Shown piece by piece: positions 52,662 to 62,568 of a DNA stretch of 64,000 bases (position 1 is the stretch's first letter; every line of letters starts with the position of its first letter). The stretch is from JALOKP01 sp963800865 (GTDB lineage: Bacteria > Acidobacteriota > Polarisedimenticolia > J045). Location: positions 310,001 through 374,000 of the forward strand of contig CAWDCL010000005.1 of assembly GCA_963800865.1 (NCBI GenBank), read 5' to 3'. Position numbers and translations under genes: made by a program. The notes under the pieces are model-generated. The model did not search any database. It was not told the DNA's origin and was given only the letters and a program-made list of their open reading frames with translations.

Positions 52662-55369
52662 ATGGACCGCACGCGCTGGGAGCGACTCCAGGTCCTGTTC
52701 CACGGCGCGGCCGAGCTGCCGCCGGACGCGCGGGACGCGTACCTGCGCGCCGAGGGGGGCGACGACCCGGACCTCGTCGCCGAGGTCGCGGCGCTGCTGA
52801 ACGAGGACGGGCGGAGCGGCTCGGTCCTCGACCACGGCGTCGCCCGCGCCGCGGAAGCGGTCCTCGGCGACGCCGACCCGGACCTGCTGCCGCGGCAGCG
52901 CTTCGGACCGTACGCGATCAAGGGGATCCTGGGCGAGGGCGGGATGGGGATCGTCTACCTCGCCGAGCGTGACGACCTCGGCAGCCAGGTGGCGATCAAG
53001 GTCCTGCGCGACGCGTGGCTCTCGCGCGCGCGGCGCGAGCGCTTCGCCGCGGAGCAGCGGACGCTGGCCCAACTCAGTCACCCTTCGATCGCGCGACTCT
53101 ACGACGCCGACGCGCTTCCCGACGGCACGCCCTGGTTCGTCATGGAGTACGTCGAGGGGGTGCCGCTCACCGAGTACTGCCGGTCACACGGGACGTCGAT
53201 CGAGGGGCGCCTGGAGCTGGTCCGCGCGGTCGGCGAGGCCGTGCAGTACGCCCACGCTCAGGCGGTGATCCACCGCGACCTGAAGCCGTCGAACATCCTC
53301 GTGACGCCCGACGGCACCGTGAAGCTGCTCGACTTCGGGATCGCCAAGCACCTCGAGAGCCTCGACGCACCGATCGACCAGACGCGGACCGGCCTGCGTC
53401 AACTGACCCCGGCCTACGCGGCGCCCGAACAGATCCGCGGCGATCCCGTGGGGATCCGCACCGACGTCTACGCCCTGGGAGTGATCCTCTACGAGCTGCT
53501 GACCGGACGGCTGCCGTTCGACGTGTCGAATCGCACGCCGGCCGAGGCGGTTGCGATCGTCACGGAGCGGGAGCCCGAGCGCCCCTCGGTCGTGGCGCGG
53601 CGGGCGCAGGCTGCGATGGATCACCGTCCGCCGGCGGGCCTGCCCCTCGGTCCGTGGCCCCGCTCGGCCGGGAGGATCTCCTGGTCGGACCTCGACGTGC
53701 TGTGCCTGACCGCGATGCACCGGGATCCGCAGCGGCGCTACCCGACGGTGGAGGCGCTGATCCGCGACCTCGATCGCTACCTCGCGGGCGAGCCGCTGCA
53801 GGCCCGTCCCGACACGGTGGGCTACCGGCTGGGCAAGTTCGTCCGGCGCAACCGTGCGGCCGTCGCCGCGGCGGCGCTCGCGCTGGCGACGGTGGTCGGG
53901 CTGGTGGCGTTCTACACCGTCCGCCTGGCTCGTGCGCGCAACGTCGCCGTGGCCGAAGCGGCGCGCACCGAGCGGATCCAGCGTTTCATGCTGCGCCTCT
54001 TCGAGGGGGACGACGAGGCGGTCGGGCCGGCCGACGATCTGCGCGTCGTCACGCTGGTCGAACGCGGCGTGCAGGAGGCTCGGAGCCTCTCCGCCGAGCC
54101 CGCCGTGCAGGCGGAGTTCCTCGGAACGCTCGGGGGGATCTACCAGAAGCTGGGACGACTCGAGCAGGCGGACGAGCTGCTCCGATCGGCCCTGGACCAG
54201 CGTCGCACCCTGCTCGGCCCCGCCGATCCCGACGTGGCGGCAAGCACGGTGGCGCTGGGCCTCCTGCGCTCCGACCAGGCGCAGTTCGAGGAAGGCGAGC
54301 GGCTGGTCCGCGAGGGCCTCGCGGTCTCCCAGCGGGCCCTTCCGGCCGATCACCCCGCCGTCGCCGCGGCCACGGCCGCGCTGGGGCACGTGCTCGTGGA
54401 GAAGGGGTCCTACGTCGAGGCGACCCAGGTGCTCGACGAGGCGGTCCGGCTCCAGGAACTGCACGGCGCGACGACGCCCGAGACGGCGTGCCGCACTGCA
54501 CGAGCTGTCCAGCGCGCACTTCTACCAGGGGCACTGGCCGATCGCGGAGTCGCTGACCCAGCGCGTGCTCGAGCTGGATCGGGCCCTCTACGGCGAGCAT
54601 CACCCGCACGTGGCGGACGACCTGGTCGACCTCGGCGCGATCCAGCACGAGCAGGGCCGCTACGCCGACGCCGAGCGCTACTACCGCGAGGCGCTCGAGA
54701 TCACGCGGTCGTGGTTCGGGACCGATCACTACAAGACGGCGTCCAACCTGACGATGCTCGGCCGCTCGCTGGTGTTCCAGAAGCGCTTCGACGAGGCGGA
54801 GAGCCTGCTCCGGGAAGCGCTGGCCATCCAGGAGCGCGTCTTCGGCCCCGATCATCCGCGCGTCGCGTCGGCGGTCAACGAGCTGGGGAACGTGGCACTG
54901 CAGCGGGATCAGCTGGACGACGCCGAGGCCGCATACCGCCGGATGGTCGAGATCTACCGCAAGGCCTACCCCAAGGGCCACTACCTGGTCGGCATCGCCC
55001 TGTCGAATCTCGCCAGCGTTCAGATGGCACGCGGGGAGAACGCCCGGGCCGAGCAGCTCTTCCGCGAGGCGCTCGCGGTCTACGGCGCGACGCTGGGCCC
55101 GGATCACACGAACACGGCGATCGCGCGGATCAAGCTCGGGCGATCGCTCCTCCGGCAGAAGCGCTACGCCGAGGCCGAGCGGGAGACGTCGGGCGGCTAC
55201 GCGATCATGGTCCGGCAGGCCGACCCGGCGGTCAGTTACCTGACCGCGGCGAGAAGCGACCTGGCCGCGATCTACGACGCGCTGGGCCGGCCGGAGCGGG
55301 CCGCGGAGTTCCGCGTCGAACCCGGCGGGACGGCGGGCGCTGTGGCGGGTGGACGCGACGTCGAAGTGA
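52662..55369 (+). CDS. Membrane Ser/Thr protein kinase with TPR domain (one or two frame breaks)
   Basis: About 901 residues after correction. Leading helical segment, then a kinase domain at about 85-370: GEGGMGIVYLA, VAIKVL Lys, HRDLKPSNILV, LLDFGIAK, AYAAPEQIRG, all catalytic residues present. One membrane segment (AAAALALATVVGLVAFYTV, about 405-425) and a long TPR array outside or after it (GTLGGIYQKLGRLEQADELL, LGAIQHEQGRYADAERYYREAL, LGPDHTNTAIARIKLG). One extra base at about 54493 breaks the frame; a second near 55310 is inferred because the TPR similarity ends there and shifting gives a TGA at 55367-55369, 28 bases from the convergent kinase stop. Likely controls the ECF sigma factor. 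Confidence 0.88.
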
Positions 55370-55397
55370 TCCCGGCCGCGCGGACCCGCCCGGCGCA

Positions 55398-57869
55398 TCA
55401 GCCGGAGACGGCGCGGCGCAGCCCCTCGAAACCTCCCAGCGCGCGCACGCTCTCGAGCAGGGGGTCCTCGTCGAGCCGGCGCCCGTCGGCCCACCCGGCC
55501 GCGGCGGCACGCTCGAGCCATGCGAGCGCTTCCTCGGGACGGCCCGCGGCCGCCGCCGCGAGCGCGAGGTCGACCTGGATCGCCGCCACGCCCCCCTCCC
55601 AGTGCCAGCTGAAATCGAAGCCGTTGGCCCGTTCGAGGCCCTGCGCCACGCGCTCGCGGGCGCACTGCTCGTCCCCGCGCAGGCCGAGACTTCGGAACGC
55701 CCAGCTCGACAGCGCATCGGCGCGGGCGACCAGCCACCCGGCCCCGAGCGCCCGGGGGTGCTCGCCGGCCCGCTCCCGGAGGCGGTGCAGGCGTGCCGCC
55801 GCGTCGCCCGGCCGCCCGGCGCGCAGCGCGGCCTCCGCCGCGACGCGCAGCGCCACGAGCGCCGAGACGTGCGCGTACACGTGGTCGTCGGTCGCGAGCG
55901 CGTCGAGCGCGCGGTCGGCCCGCGCGGTCGCGCCGTCGAGGTCGCCGCTGCGCAGCGCGAGCAGTGCCAGGGCCGGTCCCGCGCCGACGAACCGCGCCAG
56001 CTCGAAGTGCCGGCTGCGCTCGATCTCCGCCGCCGCCTCGAGCGGGCCGCGCGCCTCCTCGTAGCGACCGCACTGGAGCAGTGCGCTCCCGAGCAGCAGT
56101 TGCGCAGCCGCGAAGCGTGGGGCCAGGCGGGCCGCCTCGTCCAGCGGCTCGATCGAGCGCCTGAGCCACCGGCGGTCGCCCGGGTCCTGGCCCCGCCCGA
56201 GCCGCATCGCGCCGAGGAAGTAGTGCGCCAGCGGCTCGCCCGGATCGCGGGCGATCGCGCGGCAGCCGGTCTCCTCCGCCGCGTCGACGCGCCCGAGCCG
56301 CCCGTAGGCGTATGACAGCCAGGTCAGCGGCTCGACGTACTCGGGGTCGAGCTCGAGCGCCCGCCGCAGGTGCTGCTCGGCGGCCTCGAGGTCGGCGCGG
56401 TCGGTGGTGGCGATGAACCGCATCGCGCACAGCTGCCCGAGCCCGCCGTGCGGGAGCGCCCAGTCGGGGGAGGCCGCGATCGCGCGCTCGAAGAGTCCCC
56501 GGGCCTCCGCGAGGCTCGCCGGCGACATCGCGTTCACCTTCTCCTTCGCGCGGGCGAACAGCTCGAAGGCGTCGAGGGGAGCGATCGCCGCGCGCGCCGC
56601 CGGGGTCGCCCGCGTCAGCCCGGCGCCGCTCAGCTCCGCATCGAGCGCCGCGACGATCTCCCCCACCAGCCGGTCCTGGAGCGCGAAGATCCCGGCCAGC
56701 GCCCCGTCGAGCTTGAACGCGGAGGCGACGCGCTCCACCTCGACGTCGTGCAGCTCGGCGGTCACGCGGACCGCGGAGCCGAGCACCTGGAAGCGGCCGG
56801 CCACGATGAAGGCGGTCCCGAGCGCCCGGCCGAGGCGCACCGGGTCCCCGCCGCACTCCGCCGCCTTGGCGACGGCGCGGTCCCGACCGACGACCTGCAG
56901 GCCGGCGACGCGGCGCAGCTCGACGGTCAGCGTCTCGGCCAGGCCGACGCCGAGCCAGTCGGTGGCCGGGTCGGCGGCGAGGCTCTCGAACGCGGCGACC
57001 GCGATCGAGCGCGGGATCCGCGCAGCCGCGACGGCGACCGGAGGGACCGCATCCAGCTCGACCTGCGCCAACTCCAACGCGAGCGGCTCCGCGGACGCGT
57101 AACGAGCGCGGGGGTCCTTCTCGAGGCAGCGCTCGATGAGGCGCGCCAGCGCGGCGGGTGCGTCGAGCGGCGGCGGCGGGTCGCGCAGGATGCTCGACGC
57201 GACCTCGGCCGGCGACGTACCCCCGAACGGGCGGCGACCGGTGAGCAACTCGTGGAACAGCACGCCGAGCGAGAAGACGTCGGCCTCCGCGCCGGACGGG
57301 CGGCCGGCAAGGCGCTCCGGGGCCATGTAGGCGACGGTGCCCGCGATCATCCCGGTCGCGGTCCGGGTCGGAGCGTCGTCTTCCGGCTCGTCGGGCAGCG
57401 CCTGCGACGCGATCCCGAAGTCGAGCACCTTGAGCCGCCCCTCGCGGTCGATCATCACGTTGGCCGGCTTGAGGTCGCGGTGGACTACGCCGCGGCGGTG
57501 CGCGGCGGCGACGGCGGCCGCGAGGGTGCGGGCGAGCTCGAGAAAGCGCGCCGGCGCGAGACCGGAGGGACCGATCGCGCGCTCGAGCGTCTCGCCGTCG
57601 ACGTACTCCATGGTCAGGAAGTCGACGCCGTCGGCCGACTCGATCGAGTGCAGGGTGACGATGTTGGGGTGGTTGAGCGCCGCGACCGCGCGCGCCTCGT
57701 CCTCGAAGCGCCGGCGGCGCGCCGGGTCGCCGGCGAACGCCGCCGGCAGGACTTTCAGCGCCACCTCGCGGCCGAGGCGCGGGTCCCGGGCGAGGAAGAC
57801 CTCGCCCATCCCGCCCGCGCCGAGCGGATGGAGGATCTCGTAGGGGCCAAGGCGCGATCCGGGGTTCAC
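55398..57869 (-). CDS. Cytosolic Ser/Thr kinase-TPR protein
   Basis: 823 residues. Kinase domain at 8-265: LGAGGMGEVFLARD, VALKVL Lys, HRDLKPANVMID, LDFGIAS, GTVAYMAPERL, intact. No membrane segment. A TolB-like/adenylate-cyclase-associated domain (SIAVAAFESLAADPATDWLGVGLAETL to ALQDRLVGEIV, about 290-420) precedes TPR helices (WALPHGGLGQLCAM, LDPEYVEPLTWLSYAYGRLG). This kinase-TolB-TPR layout is common in Acidobacteria. GTG start; a GATAAT box ends six bases before it. Convergent with the other kinase. Confidence 0.92.
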   Translation of the reverse strand: MNPGSRLGPYEILHPLGAGGMGEVFLARDPRLGREVALKVLPAAFAGDPARRRRFEDEARAVAALNHPNIVTLHSIESADGVDFLTMEYVDGETLERAIGPSGLAPARFLELARTLAAAVAAAHRRGVVHRDLKPANVMIDREGRLKVLDFGIASQALPDEPEDDAPTRTATGMIAGTVAYMAPERLAGRPSGAEADVFSLGVLFHELLTGRRPFGGTSPAEVASSILRDPPPPLDAPAALARLIERCLEKDPRARYASAEPLALELAQVELDAVPPVAVAAARIPRSIAVAAFESLAADPATDWLGVGLAETLTVELRRVAGLQVVGRDRAVAKAAECGGDPVRLGRALGTAFIVAGRFQVLGSAVRVTAELHDVEVERVASAFKLDGALAGIFALQDRLVGEIVAALDAELSGAGLTRATPAARAAIAPLDAFELFARAKEKVNAMSPASLAEARGLFERAIAASPDWALPHGGLGQLCAMRFIATTDRADLEAAEQHLRRALELDPEYVEPLTWLSYAYGRLGRVDAAEETGCRAIARDPGEPLAHYFLGAMRLGRGQDPGDRRWLRRSIEPLDEAARLAPRFAAAQLLLGSALLQCGRYEEARGPLEAAAEIERSRHFELARFVGAGPALALLALRSGDLDGATARADRALDALATDDHVYAHVSALVALRVAAEAALRAGRPGDAAARLHRLRERAGEHPRALGAGWLVARADALSSWAFRSLGLRGDEQCARERVAQGLERANGFDFSWHWEGGVAAIQVDLALAAAAAGRPEEALAWLERAAAAGWADGRRLDEDPLLESVRALGGFEGLRRAVSG

Positions 57870-57875
57870 GGAGTC

Positions 57876-57881
57876 ATTATC
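57876..57881 (-). promoter_or_regulatory. -10-like box, leaderless start of the kinase-TPR gene
   Basis: GATAAT on the - strand (57881-57876), then GACTCC and the GTG at 57869. No Shine-Dalgarno and no evident -35. Confidence 0.55.
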
Positions 57882-57917
57882 CGTCGAGGGGACCGGCAGG
57901 GCCGGATCGGGATCGCC

Positions 57918-58433
57918 TCACCCCGCGAACTGCAGGAACTCGACGGGCGCGCCGTCGCAGACGACGAAGGCCACGAGGACGCCCGGCGAGGGGCTGTTCG
58001 GCGGGATGAGGATCTCGTGCCCGGCGAGAGCCTGCTCCAGGTCGTCCACCTCGAAGGCCACGTGCGGAACGGTCTTCACCAGCTCCGGGAGCCGGCATCC
58101 TTCCCCGTAGCGCATCCACTGGATCCCGAACGGGTTGCTCTCGTGATCGGTGCAATAGACGCAGTACTCCTCGAGATACGTCTCGCCGCTCTGCGGCGAC
58201 CGCGTCGGGATCCCGACGTGGTGGTACTTCATCGTCGCGCGGCTCCCTCCGCGCTCCGCCGAGCGGCGGGGACGAGGGACCAGCTCCCCGCCACAGTTCG
58301 GACAGATGCCGCCGAGTTTCGCGTCCGCGCAGCTCGCGCAGAACGTGCATTCGAAGGAGCAGATGCGCGCTTCGGCGGAGTCGGGCGGGAGATCGCGGTG
58401 GCAGCACTCACAACCGTGGCGTAGCTCGAGCAT
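57918..58433 (-). CDS. DUF1272 Cys-rich domain fused in frame to a VOC (glyoxalase-like) domain
   Basis: 171 residues. Residues 1-60 match DUF1272, a probable zinc-binding module: CECCHRDLPPDSAEARICSF, CTFCASCAD, CPNCGGEL. From Met68 (nucleotide 58232) a small VOC-fold protein follows: MKYHHVGIPTRSPQSGETYL, PHVAFEVDDLEQAL, VEFLQFAG. The two families are usually separate genes; here no stop separates them. Met68 has GGAGG about 12 bases upstream, so it might also start independently. GGGAGGGG precedes the first ATG. Confidence 0.8.
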   Translation of the reverse strand: MLELRHGCECCHRDLPPDSAEARICSFECTFCASCADAKLGGICPNCGGELVPRPRRSAERGGSRATMKYHHVGIPTRSPQSGETYLEEYCVYCTDHESNPFGIQWMRYGEGCRLPELVKTVPHVAFEVDDLEQALAGHEILIPPNSPSPGVLVAFVVCDGAPVEFLQFAG

Positions 58434-58515
58434 CTCGCCCCTCCCGGCGGCCGCAGCCTCCTGCTGTCACGCTCGCCCCGGAGCTTACCCCGCTCCGCGA
58501 GCGGTCCGCTTCTCT

Positions 58516-60501
58516 TCAGGTCCGCAGCCCGGGGTACGGCCGGCGCGTGCGCCAGAGGATCCAGAACGCCAGCGCCAGCACGACTGCGGCGACGACGTAG
58601 TAGACCGGCGGGAGGTCGGCCAGGTCCGCCCCGCTCCGTCCCGCCCCGATCGCGAGCGCGTTGTTCAGCCCGTGCCACAGCATCGACGGGAAGATCGAGC
58701 CGGTCAGCAGCACCGCCGACGTCAGGAGCACGCCGAGAAACGCCGTCGGCGCGATCCGGAACAGCGCCGAGTGGAACAGGCCGAAGATGATCCCCACCGT
58801 CAGCACCAGCGCGACGGGCCGCAGCCGCTTCGAGAGGCCGTAGGTCAGCACGCCGCGGAAGGCGATCTCCTCGAAGATCCCCGGCAGGACGGCCAGGAAC
58901 AGGAGCATCTGCCAGAGCGGCATCTCGTGCGGCGCGAGCGTCTCGGAGAACGCGCGCAGCAGCGCCTCGGGCACCGGGAAGAGCAGGCTCGCGAGCCGGA
59001 ACACCCCGATCCCGGTCACGAGGCCGGCCGGCACTCCGATCAGCACCGCCAGCCACGCCGCGGGGTGCGGCGCGCGCAGCGCGAGCGCCTCCTTCGGATC
59101 GAGCCGGAACCGGCGGATCAGGAAGAAGGCGCCGCCGCCGAAGATCAGCACGACGTTGAAGAGCACCTGGCGCTCGATCGGCTGCATCCACTCGACGTTG
59201 AGCGCCACGACGAACTGGATCACCCAGAACAGCCCGAACCAGAACAGCACGCGGCGCGGGAAGAGCGCCGGGCCGCCCAGCGCCTCCGCCGCGTCGCGCT
59301 GCCCCGCCGCCAGCAGCCGCTCGCCGGTCAGCGTGCGCGCCGCGAGTCGTGTCACCCAGACCGCGGCCGCCGCCGTGATCAGCCACGCCAGCGCCAGCAT
59401 CGGCCAGTCGGGGCGGCCGGACAGGAACTCGGTCACCCCGACGCTGAGGTTCGCGACCGGCACCAGCACGATCGCCGAGCGCAGCTCGATTCCCGGCAGG
59501 AAGGCCGCCGCGGGCGGGAGCAGCGAGCCGAGGAACAGCGGCAGGAAGTAGCTCTGCGCCTCGCGGTAGGTGCGGGCCTGGCCCGAGATGTAGAGCAGCA
59601 GCGCCGACAGCAGGGCCGCCACCGGCAGGAAGAGCAGGAACAGCACGACCAGCCGTCCCGGCGTCAGCGCGGCGAGCAGGTCGTTCGGAAGCTGGAACAG
59701 CTTCAGGCCGCCCCACAGCGCGAGGTTCAGCACCTGGAGCAGCGTGATCGCCAGCGCGACGCACAGGATCAGCAGCAGCTTGGCGGCGATGATGTCGCGC
59801 CGCCCGGCGGCGCTGGTCAGGAGCGTCTCGAGCGTGCCGCGTTCCTTCTCGCCGGCGAGCGTGTCCACGGCCACGACCGATCCGCCGCCGAGGATCAGGA
59901 AGACGAGCATCAGCGTCAGCGCGCGGCCGAAGCGGGAGCCGGCGGAGCCGGCCTCGGGCGCCAGGTCGACCGCCTCGGCGGGGAGCACCTCGGCGCGCGC
60001 CAGGGACACGCCGCGCTCGGCGAGCAGCTTCCCCTGGCGCCCCTCGATCGCCCGCGTGAGCGCGTCGTTCACCCGGCGCATGGCGGCCCCCGACTCCTCG
60101 CGGTCGCCGCGGAAGTGGAGCAGCAGGCGCGGGACGGGCGGCTTGGCGGCCGCCTCCGGCGCGAGCGCCTCGATCCAGACCTGGATCGTCCCGTCGTCCA
60201 GCGGCGGGCCGGGGTCCTCGCTGACGATTTCCTTGAAGCGCCCCTCCTGCGGCCCGGATGCCAGCGACTCGGCGACCAGACCCCGGGCCAGCGCAGCCTC
60301 CGGCCCGGTCACCGCGTAGGCGTGGATCGCCGTCGCCAGTTTCGCCTCGTGGCTCGTCTCGCTCTGGCGCGAGAGGTAGAGCAACCCCGGGGTCACGAGC
60401 GCCGGCAGCAGGATCGAGAGCAGGACGGTGCGCCGGTCGCGCAGCGCCGACTTCAGTTCGGTCGTGAACAGCGCGAGCACGACCTTGGGATCGATCCTCA
60501 C
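58516..60501 (-). CDS. ABC-2 permease fused to a CPBP intramembrane protease domain
   Basis: 661 residues. N-terminal half is a NatB-type permease (LKSALRDRRTVLLSILLP, AGEKERGTLETLLTS). C-terminal third is a CPBP/Abi protease-like domain with EEIAFRGVL, FGLFHSAL and HGLNN, the Glu-Glu, His and Asn/His active-site motifs. The combination is known as 'ABC permease/CPBP protease' in databases but its purpose is not established; processing or protection from an exported peptide is possible. ATG overlaps the ATPase stop by four bases; last gene of a three-gene exporter unit. Confidence 0.92.
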   Translation of the reverse strand: MRIDPKVVLALFTTELKSALRDRRTVLLSILLPALVTPGLLYLSRQSETSHEAKLATAIHAYAVTGPEAALARGLVAESLASGPQEGRFKEIVSEDPGPPLDDGTIQVWIEALAPEAAAKPPVPRLLLHFRGDREESGAAMRRVNDALTRAIEGRQGKLLAERGVSLARAEVLPAEAVDLAPEAGSAGSRFGRALTLMLVFLILGGGSVVAVDTLAGEKERGTLETLLTSAAGRRDIIAAKLLLILCVALAITLLQVLNLALWGGLKLFQLPNDLLAALTPGRLVVLFLLFLPVAALLSALLLYISGQARTYREAQSYFLPLFLGSLLPPAAAFLPGIELRSAIVLVPVANLSVGVTEFLSGRPDWPMLALAWLITAAAAVWVTRLAARTLTGERLLAAGQRDAAEALGGPALFPRRVLFWFGLFWVIQFVVALNVEWMQPIERQVLFNVVLIFGGGAFFLIRRFRLDPKEALALRAPHPAAWLAVLIGVPAGLVTGIGVFRLASLLFPVPEALLRAFSETLAPHEMPLWQMLLFLAVLPGIFEEIAFRGVLTYGLSKRLRPVALVLTVGIIFGLFHSALFRIAPTAFLGVLLTSAVLLTGSIFPSMLWHGLNNALAIGAGRSGADLADLPPVYYVVAAVVLALAFWILWRTRRPYPGLRT

Positions 60502-61244
60502 GCCGCCGGCCTCGCGTAGTGGATGAAGATGTCCTCGAGATAGCGCAGCCCCGTCGCCGCGCGCAGTCCTTCCAGCGTGTCGCAGGCCAGGATCCGGCCG
60601 CCCTGGATGATCCCGATCCGGTCGCAGAGCCGCTCCGCCTCGCTCATGATGTGGGTCGAGAAGACGATCGTCTTCCCCTCCTCGCGCAGCGTGCGGATGA
60701 TCTCCTGAAGCTCGTGCGCGTTGAGCACGTCGAGCCCGACGGTCGGCTCGTCGAAGATCAGGACCGGCGGCTCGTGCACGATGGCACGGGCGATCGAGAC
60801 CTTCTGCTTCATCCCCGTGGAGAGCTTGTCCACTCGCGCCCTGGCGTACGACCCGAGGCCGAAGCGCTCGACGAGTGCGTCGACCCGGGCCTTCAGCTTC
60901 TCCTCGGGGTAGCCGTTGATCCGGGCGAAGAACTCCAGCGTCTCGCGCGCCGTCAGCCGCGGGTAGAGCGCGGTCGAGGTCGAGAGGAAGCCGATGCTGC
61001 GCCGCACCTCGGTCGGCGCCTTGACGACGTCGTGACCCATGACCGAGGCGCGCCCGGAGGTCGGGCCGAGCACCGTCGCCAGCGTGCGCAGCGTCGTCGT
61101 CTTGCCCGCGCCGTTCGGGCCCAGCAGGCCGAAGATCTCGCCGCGATCCACGGCGAACGACACGCCGCCCACCGCGACGACCTGGCCGCGCCCTTCGTCG
61201 TGGAACACCTTGACGAGGTCTTCGACCTCCACCGGATGCATCAT
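60498..61244 (-). CDS. ABC exporter ATPase (NatA-like)
   Basis: 248 residues. Walker A GPNGAGKTTTLR, signature LSTGMKQKVSIARA, Walker B LIFDEPTVGLDV, switch His in FSTHIMSEAERL. Serves two different permeases: overlaps the stop of the NatB gene (61241-61244) and the start of the permease-CPBP gene (60498-60501). ATG-ATG at the start; the first is used. Confidence 0.95.
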   Translation of the reverse strand: MMHPVEVEDLVKVFHDEGRGQVVAVGGVSFAVDRGEIFGLLGPNGAGKTTTLRTLATVLGPTSGRASVMGHDVVKAPTEVRRSIGFLSTSTALYPRLTARETLEFFARINGYPEEKLKARVDALVERFGLGSYARARVDKLSTGMKQKVSIARAIVHEPPVLIFDEPTVGLDVLNAHELQEIIRTLREEGKTIVFSTHIMSEAERLCDRIGIIQGGRILACDTLEGLRAATGLRYLEDIFIHYARPAA

Positions 61245-62519
61245 CGTGCCCCCTTCGCGGCGGGTTGGGGCTTCTTGCCGCGCAGGAACTTGACCAGGCT
61301 CCCGCCGTGGGAGCCGACCAGGAAATCCTCGAATCGCAGGACGTACGCGGCGAGCCAGAGCGTCGCCACGACCATCACCGCCTCGACCAGCAGCGTCAGG
61401 CCGATCAGCGGTCCGTTGAAGTGCCCGGCGATCGCCTCGCGGAACATGATCGCGACGTTGAGCACGGGGACGAGCGCCGTCCCGACCGTCCAGGGCGTGC
61501 CGCGCACCAGCATGATCGGCAGGATCGTCAGCAGGTAGAGCGGCATCACCAGCGACTGCCCCTCCTTGAAGGTCCGCGCGAACGAGGCCAGCAGCATCAT
61601 CCCGGCGGCGAGGAAGAGCGCCAGCAGGATCGTGCCCGCCAGCACCACCGGGATCGCCAGCCAGGGGATCGAGAACTCCATCCCCTTCTCGCCCGCGCGC
61701 TCCAGCAGCGGGGACAGGATGCGGCCCATCGAGAAGGTCATGGCGCCGAGGTTGAGCACGCCGGCGGTGATGCCGAAGGTCGCCACCAGGAAGTACTTGG
61801 CGAAGACGACGCTCTCCCTCCGGACTCCGGTCGAGGCCAGCGTCTCCCAGGTTCCGCGCTCGCGCTCCCCGGCGGTCGCGTCGATCGCCGGGTAGAAGCA
61901 GCCGACCGCACACATCAGCAGCAGGAACGTGGGCAGCATCAGGCCGAGGATGAACTGCCCCTTCTCGCGCGCGCTCGAGCGGTCCTGGTCGTCGGTCGTC
62001 GCGACATTCCACTCGGCATCGGTCACACCGCGCGCGGACGCCTCGTGCTTCGAGCATCGTGCCGCGCTGGTCGTCCAGGCGCCGGTCGAGCCGGTCCTTC
62101 GCCTCGCGGCTGCGGTCGCGCGAGCCGTCGTGGAGCAGCCGGACGCGCGCGTTGCCGGGGAGATCCGCCGCTTCCCCTGTGGGGGCCGGCTCGAAGACCA
62201 GCGCCGCGTCGAGGCGCCCCGCGCGGATCTCGGCCTCGGCTTCCGCGGCGCCAGGTAACTCGACGATCCGGTATTTCTCGTCGCGCCCGACTTCCGCCGT
62301 CATCGGCTTCAGCGCCGCCGGTACCCCGACGAACGCCACGCGCGAGGTGAACCCCTCCGTTTTCCCCTGGATGAAGGTGATCGCGGTGAACATCACCCAG
62401 AGGAGGACCGGGTAGAGGAAGATCGGGATCAGGATCGAATTGGTGACGAGCGAGCGCTCGCGCAGCGCGGAGCGCAGCTCCATCGCGTACCAGGTGAGGA
62501 TCTCGCGCCATCGGGGCAA
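61241..62519 (-). CDS. ABC-2 exporter permease (NatB-like; frame broken)
   Basis: 425 residues after removing one extra base at about 62030 (the literal frames are EARGVRA... then GVTDAEWNVATTDDQ). One N-terminal membrane segment (LVTNSILIPIFLYPVLLWVMF), an extracytoplasmic domain (about 45-180), then about six segments with ATAGERERGTWETLASTGVRRESV, the NatB motif also found in the fused permease. TTG start at 62519 gives the complete N-terminus; ATG at 62483 is the alternative. A TAGGCT box lies about 23 bases upstream. Confidence 0.87.
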
Positions 62520-62568
62520 GGGGGGCTCCGGCGAAGGGGGTCAGCCTAGGCGGGGCGCGGCCGGGGTG

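Noticed and set aside
55370..56315. Continuation of the 52662 kinase frame past 55369
   Set aside because: TPR similarity ends near 55310 and the rest is antisense to the convergent kinase gene; a one-base shift gives a stop at 55369.
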